A stretch of 64,000 nucleotides of DNA from an uncultured Oscillospiraceae bacterium. GTDB taxonomy: Bacteria; Bacillota; Clostridia; Oscillospirales; Acutalibacteraceae. The position numbers and the translations under genes are program-made. The notes under the pieces are model-generated. The model was not told the DNA's origin. It was given only the letters and a program-made list of their open reading frames with translations, and searched no databases. Positions 17,520 to 27,203 of this stretch are shown piece after piece. Position 1 is the first letter of the stretch. Each line of letters starts with the position of its first letter. The DNA is taken from assembly GCA_900539165.1 (NCBI GenBank), contig UQAZ01000005.1:49921-113920 (forward strand), written 5' to 3'.

Positions 17520-19709
17520 ATGTTTTTTAAGAATTTTAAGACTTGGGAAACCGAGCTTGCAGGCAGAAAGCTTACTCTTGAAACAGGTAAGATGTGTGGC
17601 CTTGCAAACGCATCAATCCTTGCTCGCTACGGTGAGACAGAGGTACTTTGTAATGTAACCGCTTCGGCTAAGCCGAGAGAGGGCGTTGATTTCTTCCCAC
17701 TCAGCGTTGACTACGAGGAGAAGATGTATTCGGTAGGCCGTATCCCCGGCTCATTCCAGAGAAGAGAGGGCAGAGCATCAGAAAAAGCTATCCTCACATC
17801 TCGTTGCATCGACCGTCCTATTCGCCCGCTTTTCCCAAAGGATTTGCGTAACGATTGCTCAGTTGTTGCTACCGTAATGTCAGTTGACCCTGATTGCTCA
17901 CCTGAAATCACCGCTATGATTGGTGTTTCTGCTGCAATCGCTATTTCCGATATTCCGTGGGACGGACCTATCTCAGGTGTGAATGTAGGTCTTGTAGACG
18001 GAAACATTGTTATCAACCCGGGACTTGAGGACAGAGCAAAGAGCGACCTTGTTCTTACAGTTGCTTCAACAGCAGACCTTGTTGCTATGATTGAGGCAGG
18101 CGGTAACGAAATTGATGACGACACAATGTTCAATGCCATTATGGCAGGCCACGAGGAAAACAAGAAGATTGTTAAATTTATTCAGGGTATTGTAGACGAA
18201 ATCGGTAAGCCGAAGTTCGCTTACGAGTCATCTGACCCGGATCCTGAAATTATGGCTGAAATCGAGGCTTTCTGCGAGGAAGATGTCAAGAAGGCACTTG
18301 ATACAGACGATAAGAATGTTCGTGATGAGGCTCTCCTTCCTATTTATGAGGCTGTTCACGAGAAGTTTGACGAAAAATTCGAGGGCAATGAGGCAAAGAT
18401 TGACGAGATTATGTATCTTGTTCAAAAGCACATTGTTCGTGCTTGGCTCAAGGACGAGCATAAGAGAGTTGACGGCAGAGGCATTGACGAAATTCGTCCT
18501 CTTAATGCAGAGGTTGACCTTCTTGCAAGAGTTCACGGCTCAGGTATGTTTACAAGAGGCCAAACTCAGGTACTCTCTGTTGCAACACTCGGCCCTATGA
18601 ACGATGCTCAGCAGCTTGACGGTCTTGATGAGCAGACAGAAAAGAGATATATCCACCACTATAACTTCCCGTCATATTCGGTAGGTGAAACAAAGCCGTC
18701 AAGAGGTCCGGGCAGAAGAGAAATCGGTCACGGCGCTCTTGCAGAAAAGGCTCTTGTTCCTGTTCTTCCGTCAGTTGACGAGTTCCCATATGCTATCCGT
18801 GTTGTATCAGAAGTTCTTTCTTCAAACGGTTCAACCTCACAGGGTTCAATTTGTGGCTCAACACTTGCTCTTATGGCAGCAGGCGTTCCTATCAAGGCTC
18901 CTGTTGCAGGTATCTCCTGCGGTCTTATCACAGGTGATGAGGGCGTTTACGGCGACTTTATGACCATGGTTGACATTCAGGGACTTGAGGACTTCTATGG
19001 CGATATGGACTTCAAGGTTGCAGGTACTAAGAAGGGTATCACCGCTATTCAGATGGACCTTAAAGTACACGGTCTTACTCCTGAAATCATCAAGGAGGCT
19101 TTCGCTAAGACTCATAAGGCAAGAAATTATATCCTTGACGAGATTATGCTTCCTGTTATCAGCGAGCCTCGTAAGGAACTTTCAAAGTATGCTCCTAAGA
19201 TGTATACACTTCAGATTGACCCTGATAAGATTGGCGATGTTATCGGCAAGGGCGGTAAGGTTATTCAGGAAATTCAGGCTGAGTATGATGTTAAGATTAA
19301 CATTGAGGAAGACGGCAGAGTTTACATTTCAGGCGTTGACGCAGAAAAGTGCGAGGGCGCTGTAAGCGTTGTTAAGCTTATTGCTACCGATCCTGAGGTT
19401 GGCGCATTCTACAACGGTGTTGTAACCCGTCTTATGAACTTCGGCGCTTTCGTTGAGATTGCTCCGGGCAAGGAGGGACTTGTTCACATTTCCCGTCTTG
19501 ATGTTAAGAGAACAGAAAAGGTTGAGGATGTTGTCAATGTAGGCGATTCAATCATTGTTAAGTGTATCGAGATTGATGACCAGGGCAGAATTAATCTTTC
19601 CAGAAGAGACGCATTAATCGAGCTTGAGGGTATGACACCTGAAAATGAAATTGATGAAACTCCTCGTAAGCCGAGACGAGACAATCACCGTCGTGGCGAC
19701 AGAAGATAA
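17520..19709 (+). CDS. pnp: Polyribonucleotide nucleotidyltransferase (PNPase)
   Basis: 729 residues. Phosphorolytic 3'-5' exoribonuclease of mRNA decay. Two RNase PH-like domains (about residues 1-210 and 300-520), the first with FFPLSVDYEEK and RPIRPLFP, the second with TRGQTQVLSVATLG, SSNGSTSQGSICGS and DEGVYGDFMT-like GDEGVYGDFM. A KH domain with IGKGGKVIQEI lies near 570. An S1 domain (GAFYNGVVTRLMNFGAFVE) runs to about 700, and a basic Arg-rich tail ends the protein. Full length for the family. TATAAT just upstream (about 17491) suggests a nearby start; transcription from rpsO is also possible. Confidence 0.98.
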   Translation: MFFKNFKTWETELAGRKLTLETGKMCGLANASILARYGETEVLCNVTASAKPREGVDFFPLSVDYEEKMYSVGRIPGSFQRREGRASEKAILTSRCIDRPIRPLFPKDLRNDCSVVATVMSVDPDCSPEITAMIGVSAAIAISDIPWDGPISGVNVGLVDGNIVINPGLEDRAKSDLVLTVASTADLVAMIEAGGNEIDDDTMFNAIMAGHEENKKIVKFIQGIVDEIGKPKFAYESSDPDPEIMAEIEAFCEEDVKKALDTDDKNVRDEALLPIYEAVHEKFDEKFEGNEAKIDEIMYLVQKHIVRAWLKDEHKRVDGRGIDEIRPLNAEVDLLARVHGSGMFTRGQTQVLSVATLGPMNDAQQLDGLDEQTEKRYIHHYNFPSYSVGETKPSRGPGRREIGHGALAEKALVPVLPSVDEFPYAIRVVSEVLSSNGSTSQGSICGSTLALMAAGVPIKAPVAGISCGLITGDEGVYGDFMTMVDIQGLEDFYGDMDFKVAGTKKGITAIQMDLKVHGLTPEIIKEAFAKTHKARNYILDEIMLPVISEPRKELSKYAPKMYTLQIDPDKIGDVIGKGGKVIQEIQAEYDVKINIEEDGRVYISGVDAEKCEGAVSVVKLIATDPEVGAFYNGVVTRLMNFGAFVEIAPGKEGLVHISRLDVKRTEKVEDVVNVGDSIIVKCIEIDDQGRINLSRRDALIELEGMTPENEIDETPRKPRRDNHRRGDRR

Positions 19710-19721
19710 TAATTGATATTT

Positions 19722-19751
19722 GCACCTCTGTGATTTGTGTCACGGGGGTGC
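19722..19751 (+). terminator. Probable terminator of pnp
   Basis: GCACC...GTGA pairs with TCAC...GGTGC with a short loop. The T run after it is interrupted, so efficiency is uncertain. Confidence 0.55.
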
Positions 19752-19845
19752 TTTATGTTAAATTTTGTTAATATTTTATTGTTGTCTGTTATTTTTAATA
19801 TCGTTGTGATATAATATAGCATATAAATTTAGTGTGGAGGCTAAT

Positions 19846-21183
19846 ATGTCTGATATTATACATAGAAAAAAGCGTTTGTCGTCATTCAGAACGATAGTGC
19901 TTGGCTTTGCAGGAGTGATTTTGCTCGGAGCAATTATATTAATGCTTCCTGTTTCGTCACGCTCGGGTGTTGTTACACCGTTTAATGAGGCACTTTTTAC
20001 ATCCACCTCGGCTGTGTGCGTAACAGGACTTGTTGTTCACGATACGGGTAGCTATTGGTCGGTGTTTGGACAAGCGGTCATACTTTTGCTGATACAGATC
20101 GGTGGCTTGGGAGTGGTTACGATTGCCGTTTTTGTTGCTATGCTGTCGGGCAAAAAAATATCGCTGATGCAACGAAGCACCCTTCAAGACGCAATTTCTG
20201 CTCCGAGTGTAGGCGGAATTGTCAGGATTACAAGGTTTATACTTTGCGGTACTGCGTTAATAGAGCTTTCGGGAATGTTGCTTATGCTTCCGGTCTTTTG
20301 CAGGGATTACGGAGCAAAGGGTATATGGATGTCGCTTTTTCATTCCGTGTCTGCCTTTTGTAACGCAGGATTTGATATATTGGGAACAAAGGAAAATCCG
20401 TTTTCGTCCCTTACGGGTTATGTTGCAAATCCGCTGATAAATATAGTTGTTATGCTTTTGATTATCGTGGGTGGCATAGGCTTTTTTACTTGGAACGATG
20501 TTTATATGCACAAGCTTCGCTTTAAGAAATATTCTTTGCAAACAAAGGTTGTGCTTACTACAACACTTATTTTGATTGTTGTTCCGGCTGCGTTATATTT
20601 TATTTTTGATTTTTCCGACGCACCTTTGGGCAGAAGAACTTTAGAGGCTATGTTTCAGTCGGTTACTCCCCGTACGGCAGGATTTAATACGGTAGACCTT
20701 AACGCAATGACATCGTCGTCTAAAGCGATTATGATAATCTTAATGCTTGTGGGCGGCTCGCCGAGTTCAACGGCAGGCGGTATGAAAACGACAACGCTTG
20801 CGGTTTTGGTATTAAATCTTTTTTCTACATTTCGCAAGAAAGAAAATTCCGAAGTTTTCGACAGAAGAATTGATAATTCAGTAGTTAAGAATGCCGCAAC
20901 AATTTTTATGATGTACTGCTCGCTGTTTTTTATAGGCGGTTTGGTTATTTGTACCGTTGAGGGAATCGGACTGATTGAATGTCTGTTTGAAACGGCTTCG
21001 GCAGTCGGTACTGTCGGTTTAACACTCGGCATAACCCCTAATTTGGGTTTGGCATCGCAGATTATATTGATAGTGCTTATGTTCCTTGGCAGAGTAGGGG
21101 GACTGACTTTCGTATATGCGACGGTTGCAGCTAAAAGAAAAAACGGAGCAAAATATCCGCTTGAAAAAATCACGGTTGGTTAA
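19846..21183 (+). CDS. ktrB: Potassium uptake protein, membrane subunit (TrkH/KtrB family)
   Basis: 445 residues with about ten membrane segments. The four selectivity loops of the family can be read in order: SAVCVTGL, SAFCNAGFD, VTPRTAGFNT and ASAVGTVGLT. GGMKTTT lies between loops three and four in the usual gate region. It forms a K+ (Na+-coupled) channel-like transporter with the regulatory protein encoded 14 bases downstream. The ATG at 19846 follows GGAGG; an earlier GTG in frame lacks a site. The name ktrB rather than trkH is chosen for its size and partner. Confidence 0.93.
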   Translation: MSDIIHRKKRLSSFRTIVLGFAGVILLGAIILMLPVSSRSGVVTPFNEALFTSTSAVCVTGLVVHDTGSYWSVFGQAVILLLIQIGGLGVVTIAVFVAMLSGKKISLMQRSTLQDAISAPSVGGIVRITRFILCGTALIELSGMLLMLPVFCRDYGAKGIWMSLFHSVSAFCNAGFDILGTKENPFSSLTGYVANPLINIVVMLLIIVGGIGFFTWNDVYMHKLRFKKYSLQTKVVLTTTLILIVVPAALYFIFDFSDAPLGRRTLEAMFQSVTPRTAGFNTVDLNAMTSSSKAIMIILMLVGGSPSSTAGGMKTTTLAVLVLNLFSTFRKKENSEVFDRRIDNSVVKNAATIFMMYCSLFFIGGLVICTVEGIGLIECLFETASAVGTVGLTLGITPNLGLASQIILIVLMFLGRVGGLTFVYATVAAKRKNGAKYPLEKITVG

Positions 21184-21197
21184 AGGAGTAATGCTTT

Positions 21198-21845
21198 ATG
21201 AAAAATATTTTACTTATAGGCTTAGGCAGATTTGGTAAGCATATCGCTATGGAGCTTAATAATCTCGGCCACGAAATAATGGCGGTAGATAATAATGAGG
21301 ACAGAATAAACGAGGCGTTGCCGTATGTCACCAATGCCCAAATCGGCGACAGCACAAACAGTGAGTTTTTGGAGTCGCTCGGTATAGATAATTACGATGT
21401 GTGTATAGTCACCATAGGCGGAAATTTTCAAAATTCGCTTGAAACTACATCGCTTCTCAAGGAGCTTGGAGCAAGGATGGTTGTATCAAGAGCCGAGAGG
21501 GATGTTCAGGAAAAATTCCTTTTGAGAAACGGTGCCGATGAGGTTGTTTATCCCGAAAAGCAGATTGCAAAATGGGCTTCAATTCGTTATACGGCAGACC
21601 ATATCCTTGATTATATTAAGGTTGACGACGCTCACGCAATTTTAGAGGTTGAAGTTCCCGACAGCTGGATTGGAAAAACAATTGCAAGACTTGATATAAG
21701 AAGAAAATATAATATCAATATTCTTGCAACTAAGCTAAACGGGAATATTGATGTTGCCGTTTCTCCCGAAACCGAGCTTAATCGAAATATGACCTTGCTT
21801 GTTATGGGTAAATATAAGCAACTTCAAAAATGCTTTCGTATTTAA
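21198..21845 (+). CDS. ktrA: Potassium uptake regulatory subunit (TrkA/KtrA family)
   Basis: 215 residues, one RCK unit. The Rossmann motif GLGRFGKHIA starts the nucleotide-binding half. An acidic AVDNNEDR follows strand 2, as in NAD/ATP-binding RCK proteins, and a TrkA_C domain fills residues about 135-215. It forms a cytoplasmic ring that gates KtrB in response to nucleotide. AAAGGAG precedes the start, and the gene directly follows ktrB. Confidence 0.94.
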   Translation: MKNILLIGLGRFGKHIAMELNNLGHEIMAVDNNEDRINEALPYVTNAQIGDSTNSEFLESLGIDNYDVCIVTIGGNFQNSLETTSLLKELGARMVVSRAERDVQEKFLLRNGADEVVYPEKQIAKWASIRYTADHILDYIKVDDAHAILEVEVPDSWIGKTIARLDIRRKYNINILATKLNGNIDVAVSPETELNRNMTLLVMGKYKQLQKCFRI

Positions 21846-21901
21846 TATAGGTGTTTTTGCCTCTTGCTTTGTCTTGCGAGAGGCATTGTTTATTATTTTT
21901 C

Positions 21902-21930
21902 TTGTATTAATTCGCCGTTTATAGTATAAT
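21902..21930 (+). promoter_or_regulatory. Promoter for the 610-residue membrane protein gene
   Basis: TTGTAT at 21902-21907 and TATAAT at 21925-21930 with a 17-base spacer, about 30 bases before the start. Confidence 0.65.
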
Positions 21931-21959
21931 TACGGTATTACTGTTAAGGAGAACTGTCT

Positions 21960-23792
21960 ATGAACGATAAATTTCCAAATATGGATTACGATGCGGACGA
22001 GGTAATCAGCGGCTTCAAATCAAAATTTAAGTGGCCGGATAACGATGATGTCGAGGTTGTGATTAAGCCTGACGGATTGGTTAAAAAGCTTTTGACCTCA
22101 TTGTTGGTAACTCTTGTTGTCGGAGCAGGTGCGTATTATATGCTTATTCCTGCAATGAATTTTAAGTCCGGCGATTTTTACACATTTTTGTTTTTGCTTA
22201 TTGCTGTGTTTACAGGCTCGTTTTATTTTGCAATCGGTGCAAATAAAAGGGCAGAGAGTACAGCGTATTTTAAGAAAAAGTCTGTTATTGCGATTGCACT
22301 CGTTGCAGTTATGCTTGTTGTAATGGCAGGCGGATGGCTTGTAGGCTGCACATTCTTTAGGGCAAAGGATTACAGCAATCTTGTTACCGTGCAGGACAGC
22401 GACTTTTCCGAGGATTTTTCCGATATTAAGTATGACCAAGTGCCACGACTTGACGCCACAACTTCAAAGGTGCTTGCAGACCAACAGCTCGGCTCGCTGA
22501 GCGAATACAAGAGCCAGTATGTTGTTTCCTCAACATCTACCCAAATCAATTATCAGGGACACCCCGTAAGAGTTGCATATCTTGAATATGCAGATGTGTT
22601 TAAGTGGTTTAATAATACCAAAAACGGTTTGCCGGCATATATGCTTATTGACCTTGTAAGCCAAAAGGTAACTGCCGTAAACTGTATCGAAAAATTCGGT
22701 GAGGGCATAAAATATTCTCCTACCGAGCTGTTTAACGAAAAACTTATTCGTCACCTTAGATTTCAGTATCCTACCGCAATTTTGGATACTCCTAATTTTG
22801 AAATTGACGACGAGGGACATCCGTATTGGATAACACCTGTGCTTGACAGAACTATCGGACTTTTCGGCGGTACGGATGTTAAGGGTGCAATAGTCACCGA
22901 CGCACTTAACGGCGAAAGCACTTATCTTGATATTGATGCAGTGCGTAATGATAAGTCGTATAATTGGATTGATGTTGTATATAGCGAGGCGCTCCTCATT
23001 CAGCAGTACAACTATCACGGTAAGCTTTCTCAGGGCTTTTGGAATTCGATTATTTTCCAAAACGATGTAAACATTGCATCACAGGGAAGCGGTAATATTG
23101 CTATGGACGATGATGTCTGGGTTTATACAGGCGTTACTTCCAGCGAATCAGACGCTTCAAACTTCGGCTTTATTTTCTGCAATCAGAGAACTAAGGAACT
23201 TAGGTATTATAAAAACGGCGGTGCTATGGAATATTCTGCTCAACAGTCTGCTCAGGATGCCGTTCAAAACTATGGCTACCGTGCAACATTCCCGATTCTT
23301 TTGGATATTGAAAAGCAACCTACCTATTTTATGTCGCTTTACGGTGACAGCTATACCGTCAAGGGTTATGCGTTGGTTAATCTTGACGATAAAACAGTTG
23401 TAGGCACAGGTCTTTTGGATGTGGAAAAGAGTGATGCCGGTGCGCTTAATGCCGCTGTTGAAAATTACATTGCCGCATTAAAGGCTAAGAATATTGTTGA
23501 CGCTTCTGCCGATGCCGATGATTATAAGGTTGACTCGAATAACGATACCGTTATTAACGAAAACGGCGAGGATGTTACCGAGGCAAACACAGTCAGCGGT
23601 GAAATTACCGATATTATGACCTCTGTAAACGACGGCAACACAGTGTACTATCTTCAAATTGACGGTAAGTATTACTATATTGCGGTAAATGATTGTATGG
23701 ATGTTCTTCTTATGAAGAAGGGCGACACAGTTACCGTTACATTTGATAAGGACGCCGATACTTTCGTAAAGGCTAAGAGTATTAAAAAGTAA
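21960..23792 (+). CDS. Large membrane protein with extracytoplasmic domain, unknown function
   Basis: 610 residues, not recognised. An N-terminal acidic cytoplasmic part of about 45 residues is followed by three to four hydrophobic segments (about 46-70, 75-92 and 105-130). The rest, some 470 residues, is hydrophilic and rich in Tyr/Trp strand patterns, so it is probably outside the cell. Its C-terminus (from about 530) is a small strand-rich domain after an acidic linker (DADDYKVDSNND), plausibly OB-like. The second segment ends in WLVGCTFF but the cysteine is deep in the protein, so it is not a lipoprotein. Own promoter and terminator: a single-gene unit. PepSY-like or substrate-binding roles are guesses I do not make. 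Confidence 0.7.
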   Translation: MNDKFPNMDYDADEVISGFKSKFKWPDNDDVEVVIKPDGLVKKLLTSLLVTLVVGAGAYYMLIPAMNFKSGDFYTFLFLLIAVFTGSFYFAIGANKRAESTAYFKKKSVIAIALVAVMLVVMAGGWLVGCTFFRAKDYSNLVTVQDSDFSEDFSDIKYDQVPRLDATTSKVLADQQLGSLSEYKSQYVVSSTSTQINYQGHPVRVAYLEYADVFKWFNNTKNGLPAYMLIDLVSQKVTAVNCIEKFGEGIKYSPTELFNEKLIRHLRFQYPTAILDTPNFEIDDEGHPYWITPVLDRTIGLFGGTDVKGAIVTDALNGESTYLDIDAVRNDKSYNWIDVVYSEALLIQQYNYHGKLSQGFWNSIIFQNDVNIASQGSGNIAMDDDVWVYTGVTSSESDASNFGFIFCNQRTKELRYYKNGGAMEYSAQQSAQDAVQNYGYRATFPILLDIEKQPTYFMSLYGDSYTVKGYALVNLDDKTVVGTGLLDVEKSDAGALNAAVENYIAALKAKNIVDASADADDYKVDSNNDTVINENGEDVTEANTVSGEITDIMTSVNDGNTVYYLQIDGKYYYIAVNDCMDVLLMKKGDTVTVTFDKDADTFVKAKSIKK

Positions 23793-23816
23793 AGCACTGT
23801 TGCAAATATAAAAGTA

Positions 23817-23860
23817 AAATCTCCCATGACACAAGTAGATTCTGTCATAGGAGATTTTTA
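23817..23860. terminator. Bidirectional terminator between convergent genes
   Basis: AAAATCTCC-ATGACA pairs with TGTCAT-GGAGATTTT across a short loop, with A and T runs on both sides. It serves the gene ending at 23792 and the Mg2+ ATPase ending at 23891. Confidence 0.85.
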
Positions 23861-23890
23861 TTTTTGATGTTTAATTGCTGCTTTTATGTT

Positions 23891-26605
23891 CTACAACAGC
23901 TCTTTGTAGCGTTTGATATAGATTCTTTTTACAATTGTTACAAGGACCATATATGCAATAACGATTCCTGCAAGATATGCAAAATATACTTTGGGCAATG
24001 CCGTTAAGCCTATTGCCGTTCCGAGCGGTGTAAACGGAATGGCTGTTAAAATAAATATTCCCATAAATGTCAGCAGCGTTACCTGTGCGGATGCTCTGCT
24101 TTGAATGAACGGAATTTTAGGCGTTCTTATCATATGTATTACCAGCGTTTGGCTCCACATTGATTCTACAAACCATCCTGTTTGGAACAATGCCATAAAT
24201 GCCAGCTGTCCGTTTGTATCAAGTGAGCTGTATGAGCCTGAGCATACCAACGGACAAATAACAAAGTACATTAATGCATATGTCACAATGTCAAATACTG
24301 AGCTTGTCGGACCAATCCACAGCATAAATTTTCCTATTCCTGACGCATCCCATTTGCGTGGCTTTGTCAAAAATTCTTTGTCAACATTATCCCACGGAAT
24401 AGCTATACAGGAAATGTCATAAATCAGATTTAACAAAATGAGATGGATTGATTCCATAGGCAAAAACGGAAGAAAAGCACTTGCCGCCAAAACAGAAAAC
24501 ATATTTCCGAAATTTGAGCTTGCCGTCATTTTAATGTATTTAATCATATTTGCATATGTTTTCCTGCCCTCGATTATTCCGTCTTTTAACACGGATAAAT
24601 CCTTTTCGAGCAAAATTACATCTGCGCTTTCCTTTGCAATGTCAACTGCGGTGTCAACACTGATTCCCACATCGCTTGCAACCATTGCCGGTGCGTCGTT
24701 AATGCCGTCGCCCATATAACCTACCGTGTGACCGTTATCTCTCAGGGCGGTTACGATTCTTGCTTTTTCTGTCGGAGAAAGCTTTGCAAAAACCGTTGTC
24801 GTTTCTGCTCTTTTTCTAAGTTCCTCGTCGCTCATATTATATAAATCGCCGCCCAGAATGATGTCCTCTACGGGCAATCCGATTTGTTTGCAAATGCAGG
24901 AGGTTACTTTTTCGTTGTCTCCCGTAAGAATTTTAACCCCGACACCTTTTTCACGCAATGCCTTTATTGCGCTTGCCGTTGTCTCTTTCGGCGGGTCGAG
25001 GAATGCCAAATATCCTATCAGCACCATTTCGCTCTCGTCGGCTGTCGAAAATTCTCCGATAGGTGACGGATTTGTTTTGTGTGCCACGCCAAGCACTCTC
25101 ATACCGTCATTGTTGAGCTTGTTTACTCGGCTCAAAACTATCTCTCTCAAATCATCGCAGAGACTCATAATCTTTCCGTCGTATTCAATGTAGCTTGAAA
25201 TAGACAGCATTTCCTCGATAGCACCCTTGGTAATCATTTGGCGTTTGCCGTTTATGTTCTGTACAACAACGCTCATTCTTCTTCGCTCAAAATCAAACGG
25301 AATTTCATCGACCTTGGTGTATATTTTATCAAGACCGTTTAATTCATCGGATGTCTTTTTCAACTCGTTTGTTTTTTCGATGATGGCAAGATCCATCAGA
25401 TTTTTAAGTCCTGTCTGATAATAGCTGTTCAAAAAAGCGTGGCGTAAAACTCTGTCGTTTTCATTGCCCATAATGTCAATGTGTTTTTCGAGAACAACTT
25501 TGTTTTGCGTCAGCGTTCCTGTTTTGTCGGTGCATAAAATATCTACCGAGCCGAGATTTTGGATAGAATTAAGCTTCTTTATGATAACCTTTTTCTTGCT
25601 CATTGACACTGCGCCCTTTGCAAGACAGGTGGTTACTATCATCGGGAGCATTTCGGGTGTCAGACCTACCGCAACGGAAATTGCAAATAATACCGCCTCT
25701 GTCCAATTACCCTTGGTGAATCCGTTTACGAATAATACAACAGGCACCATTACCAGCATAAAGCGAATAAGTATATGGGATACGGAATTTACACCTTTTT
25801 CAAAGGTGGTCTTTTCCGGCTTCTCATTAAGTGCCTGTGCCGTTTCGCCAAGCATTGTGTCGTCGCCTACCGCAATTACAACTGCAATTCCGCTTCCGCT
25901 GATTACCGTGCTTCCCATAAATGCAAGACAGGTGCTTTCAGTCAGCTTTGTGTCATCGCAGCAGTTTGCCGTTTTTTCTATCGGCTCACTTTCGCCGGTT
26001 AGTGCTGATTGATTGATAAATAAATCCTTTGCCGTAATTATTCTGACATCTGCAGGAACTAAATCACCCGCCGACAGGTATACAATGTCGCCCACAACGA
26101 TTTCGTCTACGGGTATTTCTTCTTTTTCACAATCGGCTCTTTTTATGCAAGCTGTTGTTTCTATCATTTCGCTCAGCTTGCTTGAAGCTCTTTCGCTTTT
26201 TGCTTCTTGAACAAAGCGAAGCACACCCGAAATCATAATCATTACGCTGATGATTATTACGGTTATCGGATTTTTGTCGCCGGGTTGTGCAAACACAATG
26301 TCTGTGAAAACCGAAACTACTGCAAGCACAATCAGCACTAATGTAAACGGGTTTATGAATGCACCGTAAAGCCTTTTGATGACGGTGCTTTTGTTCGTGC
26401 TTGTAACAATATTTTTTCCATATTCATCAACAGATGCTTCCGCCTGCCTCTTGGTCAAGCCGTCAATGGATGTGTTGAAGTAATCAAAAACAGAGTTGAT
26501 GTTGGACTTAACCGAAAAAATGAGCCTCTCGTTAATTCTGTCTCTTTTTACCATATCCTCGGCATACTGTTGCTTTAATACTCTTTCGTTTAATCTTTTC
26601 TTCAT
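23891..26605 (-). CDS. mgtA: Magnesium-transporting P-type ATPase (type IIIB, MgtA-like)
   Basis: 904 residues. ATP-driven Mg2+ importer of the plasma membrane. Cation-ATPase N-terminal domain, actuator loop with LTGES, the phosphorylation site DKTGTLTQ near residue 357, KGAIEEML in the nucleotide-binding domain, TGDN and GDGINDAPA in the P domain. About ten membrane helices with a C-terminal bundle ending near the stop. AGGAGG precedes the start. The M-box riboswitch upstream supports Mg2+ rather than Ca2+ as substrate. Full length for the family. Confidence 0.95.
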   Translation of the reverse strand: MKKRLNERVLKQQYAEDMVKRDRINERLIFSVKSNINSVFDYFNTSIDGLTKRQAEASVDEYGKNIVTSTNKSTVIKRLYGAFINPFTLVLIVLAVVSVFTDIVFAQPGDKNPITVIIISVMIMISGVLRFVQEAKSERASSKLSEMIETTACIKRADCEKEEIPVDEIVVGDIVYLSAGDLVPADVRIITAKDLFINQSALTGESEPIEKTANCCDDTKLTESTCLAFMGSTVISGSGIAVVIAVGDDTMLGETAQALNEKPEKTTFEKGVNSVSHILIRFMLVMVPVVLFVNGFTKGNWTEAVLFAISVAVGLTPEMLPMIVTTCLAKGAVSMSKKKVIIKKLNSIQNLGSVDILCTDKTGTLTQNKVVLEKHIDIMGNENDRVLRHAFLNSYYQTGLKNLMDLAIIEKTNELKKTSDELNGLDKIYTKVDEIPFDFERRRMSVVVQNINGKRQMITKGAIEEMLSISSYIEYDGKIMSLCDDLREIVLSRVNKLNNDGMRVLGVAHKTNPSPIGEFSTADESEMVLIGYLAFLDPPKETTASAIKALREKGVGVKILTGDNEKVTSCICKQIGLPVEDIILGGDLYNMSDEELRKRAETTTVFAKLSPTEKARIVTALRDNGHTVGYMGDGINDAPAMVASDVGISVDTAVDIAKESADVILLEKDLSVLKDGIIEGRKTYANMIKYIKMTASSNFGNMFSVLAASAFLPFLPMESIHLILLNLIYDISCIAIPWDNVDKEFLTKPRKWDASGIGKFMLWIGPTSSVFDIVTYALMYFVICPLVCSGSYSSLDTNGQLAFMALFQTGWFVESMWSQTLVIHMIRTPKIPFIQSRASAQVTLLTFMGIFILTAIPFTPLGTAIGLTALPKVYFAYLAGIVIAYMVLVTIVKRIYIKRYKELL

Positions 26606-26722
26606 TGGTCTTTACCTCCTTTAATAGCTTTTGAGCAGGTCGCTCATTTCTTAACAGCACCGATTAAAATGCCGTCAGGCTATGGGGAGTAGACACAAGC
26701 CTAAAAGGTAAAGCCGATTTTC

Positions 26723-26827
26723 TTAATTACCAGACTGAAGAAAAACGGCAGTCGAATTATTGAATTTTGTCTTGTTTTCGGTATATTGCCCCTTAGGCTT
26801 GGCACTTATACTTCCCATATCGTCCAT
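26723..26827 (-). CDS. 34-residue leader ORF between the Mg2+ riboswitch and mgtA
   Basis: ATG at 26827 on the minus strand follows GAGGTG with seven bases between and opens a 34-codon frame (M-D-D-M-G-S-I-S-A-K...L-Q-S-G-N) that stops at 26723. It has no membrane segment and one proline. It lies after the riboswitch terminator and about 120 bases before mgtA. A good ribosome binding site and its place in the leader suggest it is translated. It may be a regulatory leader peptide, as mgtL is in Salmonella, or a small partner of the pump. No homolog is known to me. Confidence 0.5.
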   Translation of the reverse strand: MDDMGSISAKPKGQYTENKTKFNNSTAVFLQSGN

Positions 26828-26860
26828 TTTTCTTCACCTCACATTTCTGAAATGATAAAT

Positions 26861-26890
26861 AAAAACCATATACCCAAATCGGATATATGG
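26861..26890 (-). terminator. Intrinsic terminator of the Mg2+ riboswitch
   Basis: On the minus strand CCATATA pairs with TATATGG around an 11-base loop and is followed by TTTTTATTT. It lies downstream of the M-box and is its likely expression platform. Confidence 0.75.
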
Positions 26891-26944
26891 TTAAAAAATC
26901 ACATTGAGCAAAGCAAGACAACCGCCTTGACTCACTATTCCGTT

Positions 26945-27090
26945 TGGGCTTTAGCTCAAAAGGGCGGTGAAACTGCATTAGTCAGCGCCTTGATACGACG
27001 CAAACTGTTCAAACCTGCGAGTGATGTCTCCATCTCTTTGCGGCAGCAGTCCATATCCCTTAAGTAGCCTCACTTATCGGGTTATTTATT
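26945..27090 (-). ncRNA. M-box (ykoK-type) magnesium riboswitch
   Basis: On the minus strand the leader contains AGTGAGGCTACTTAAGG and then GATATGGACTGCTGCCG (27077-27041). These match the conserved core of M-box RNAs (GUGAGGCUCC...AUAUG-CUGCUGCC). A terminator follows at 26890-26861 and an MgtA-type Mg2+ pump is the downstream gene. High Mg2+ should favour the terminator. Exact 5' and 3' limits are approximate. Confidence 0.85.
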
Positions 27091-27134
27091 TACCTCATTA
27101 TATAACCGCTTTTCGGATTTGTCAACAGTAAAAA

Positions 27135-27178
27135 TAAAAATCCTGTCAGTTGCCGCTTTATTGCAGTGCTGACAGGAT
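27135..27178 (-). terminator. Terminator of glyS
   Basis: ATCCTGTCAG and CTGACAGGAT (27140-27149 and 27169-27178) form a perfect 10-base-pair stem, followed on the minus strand by TTTTTATTTTT. Confidence 0.9.
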
Positions 27179-27203
27179 AAATATTTGGTGTTTTCAGTCT
27201 TTG

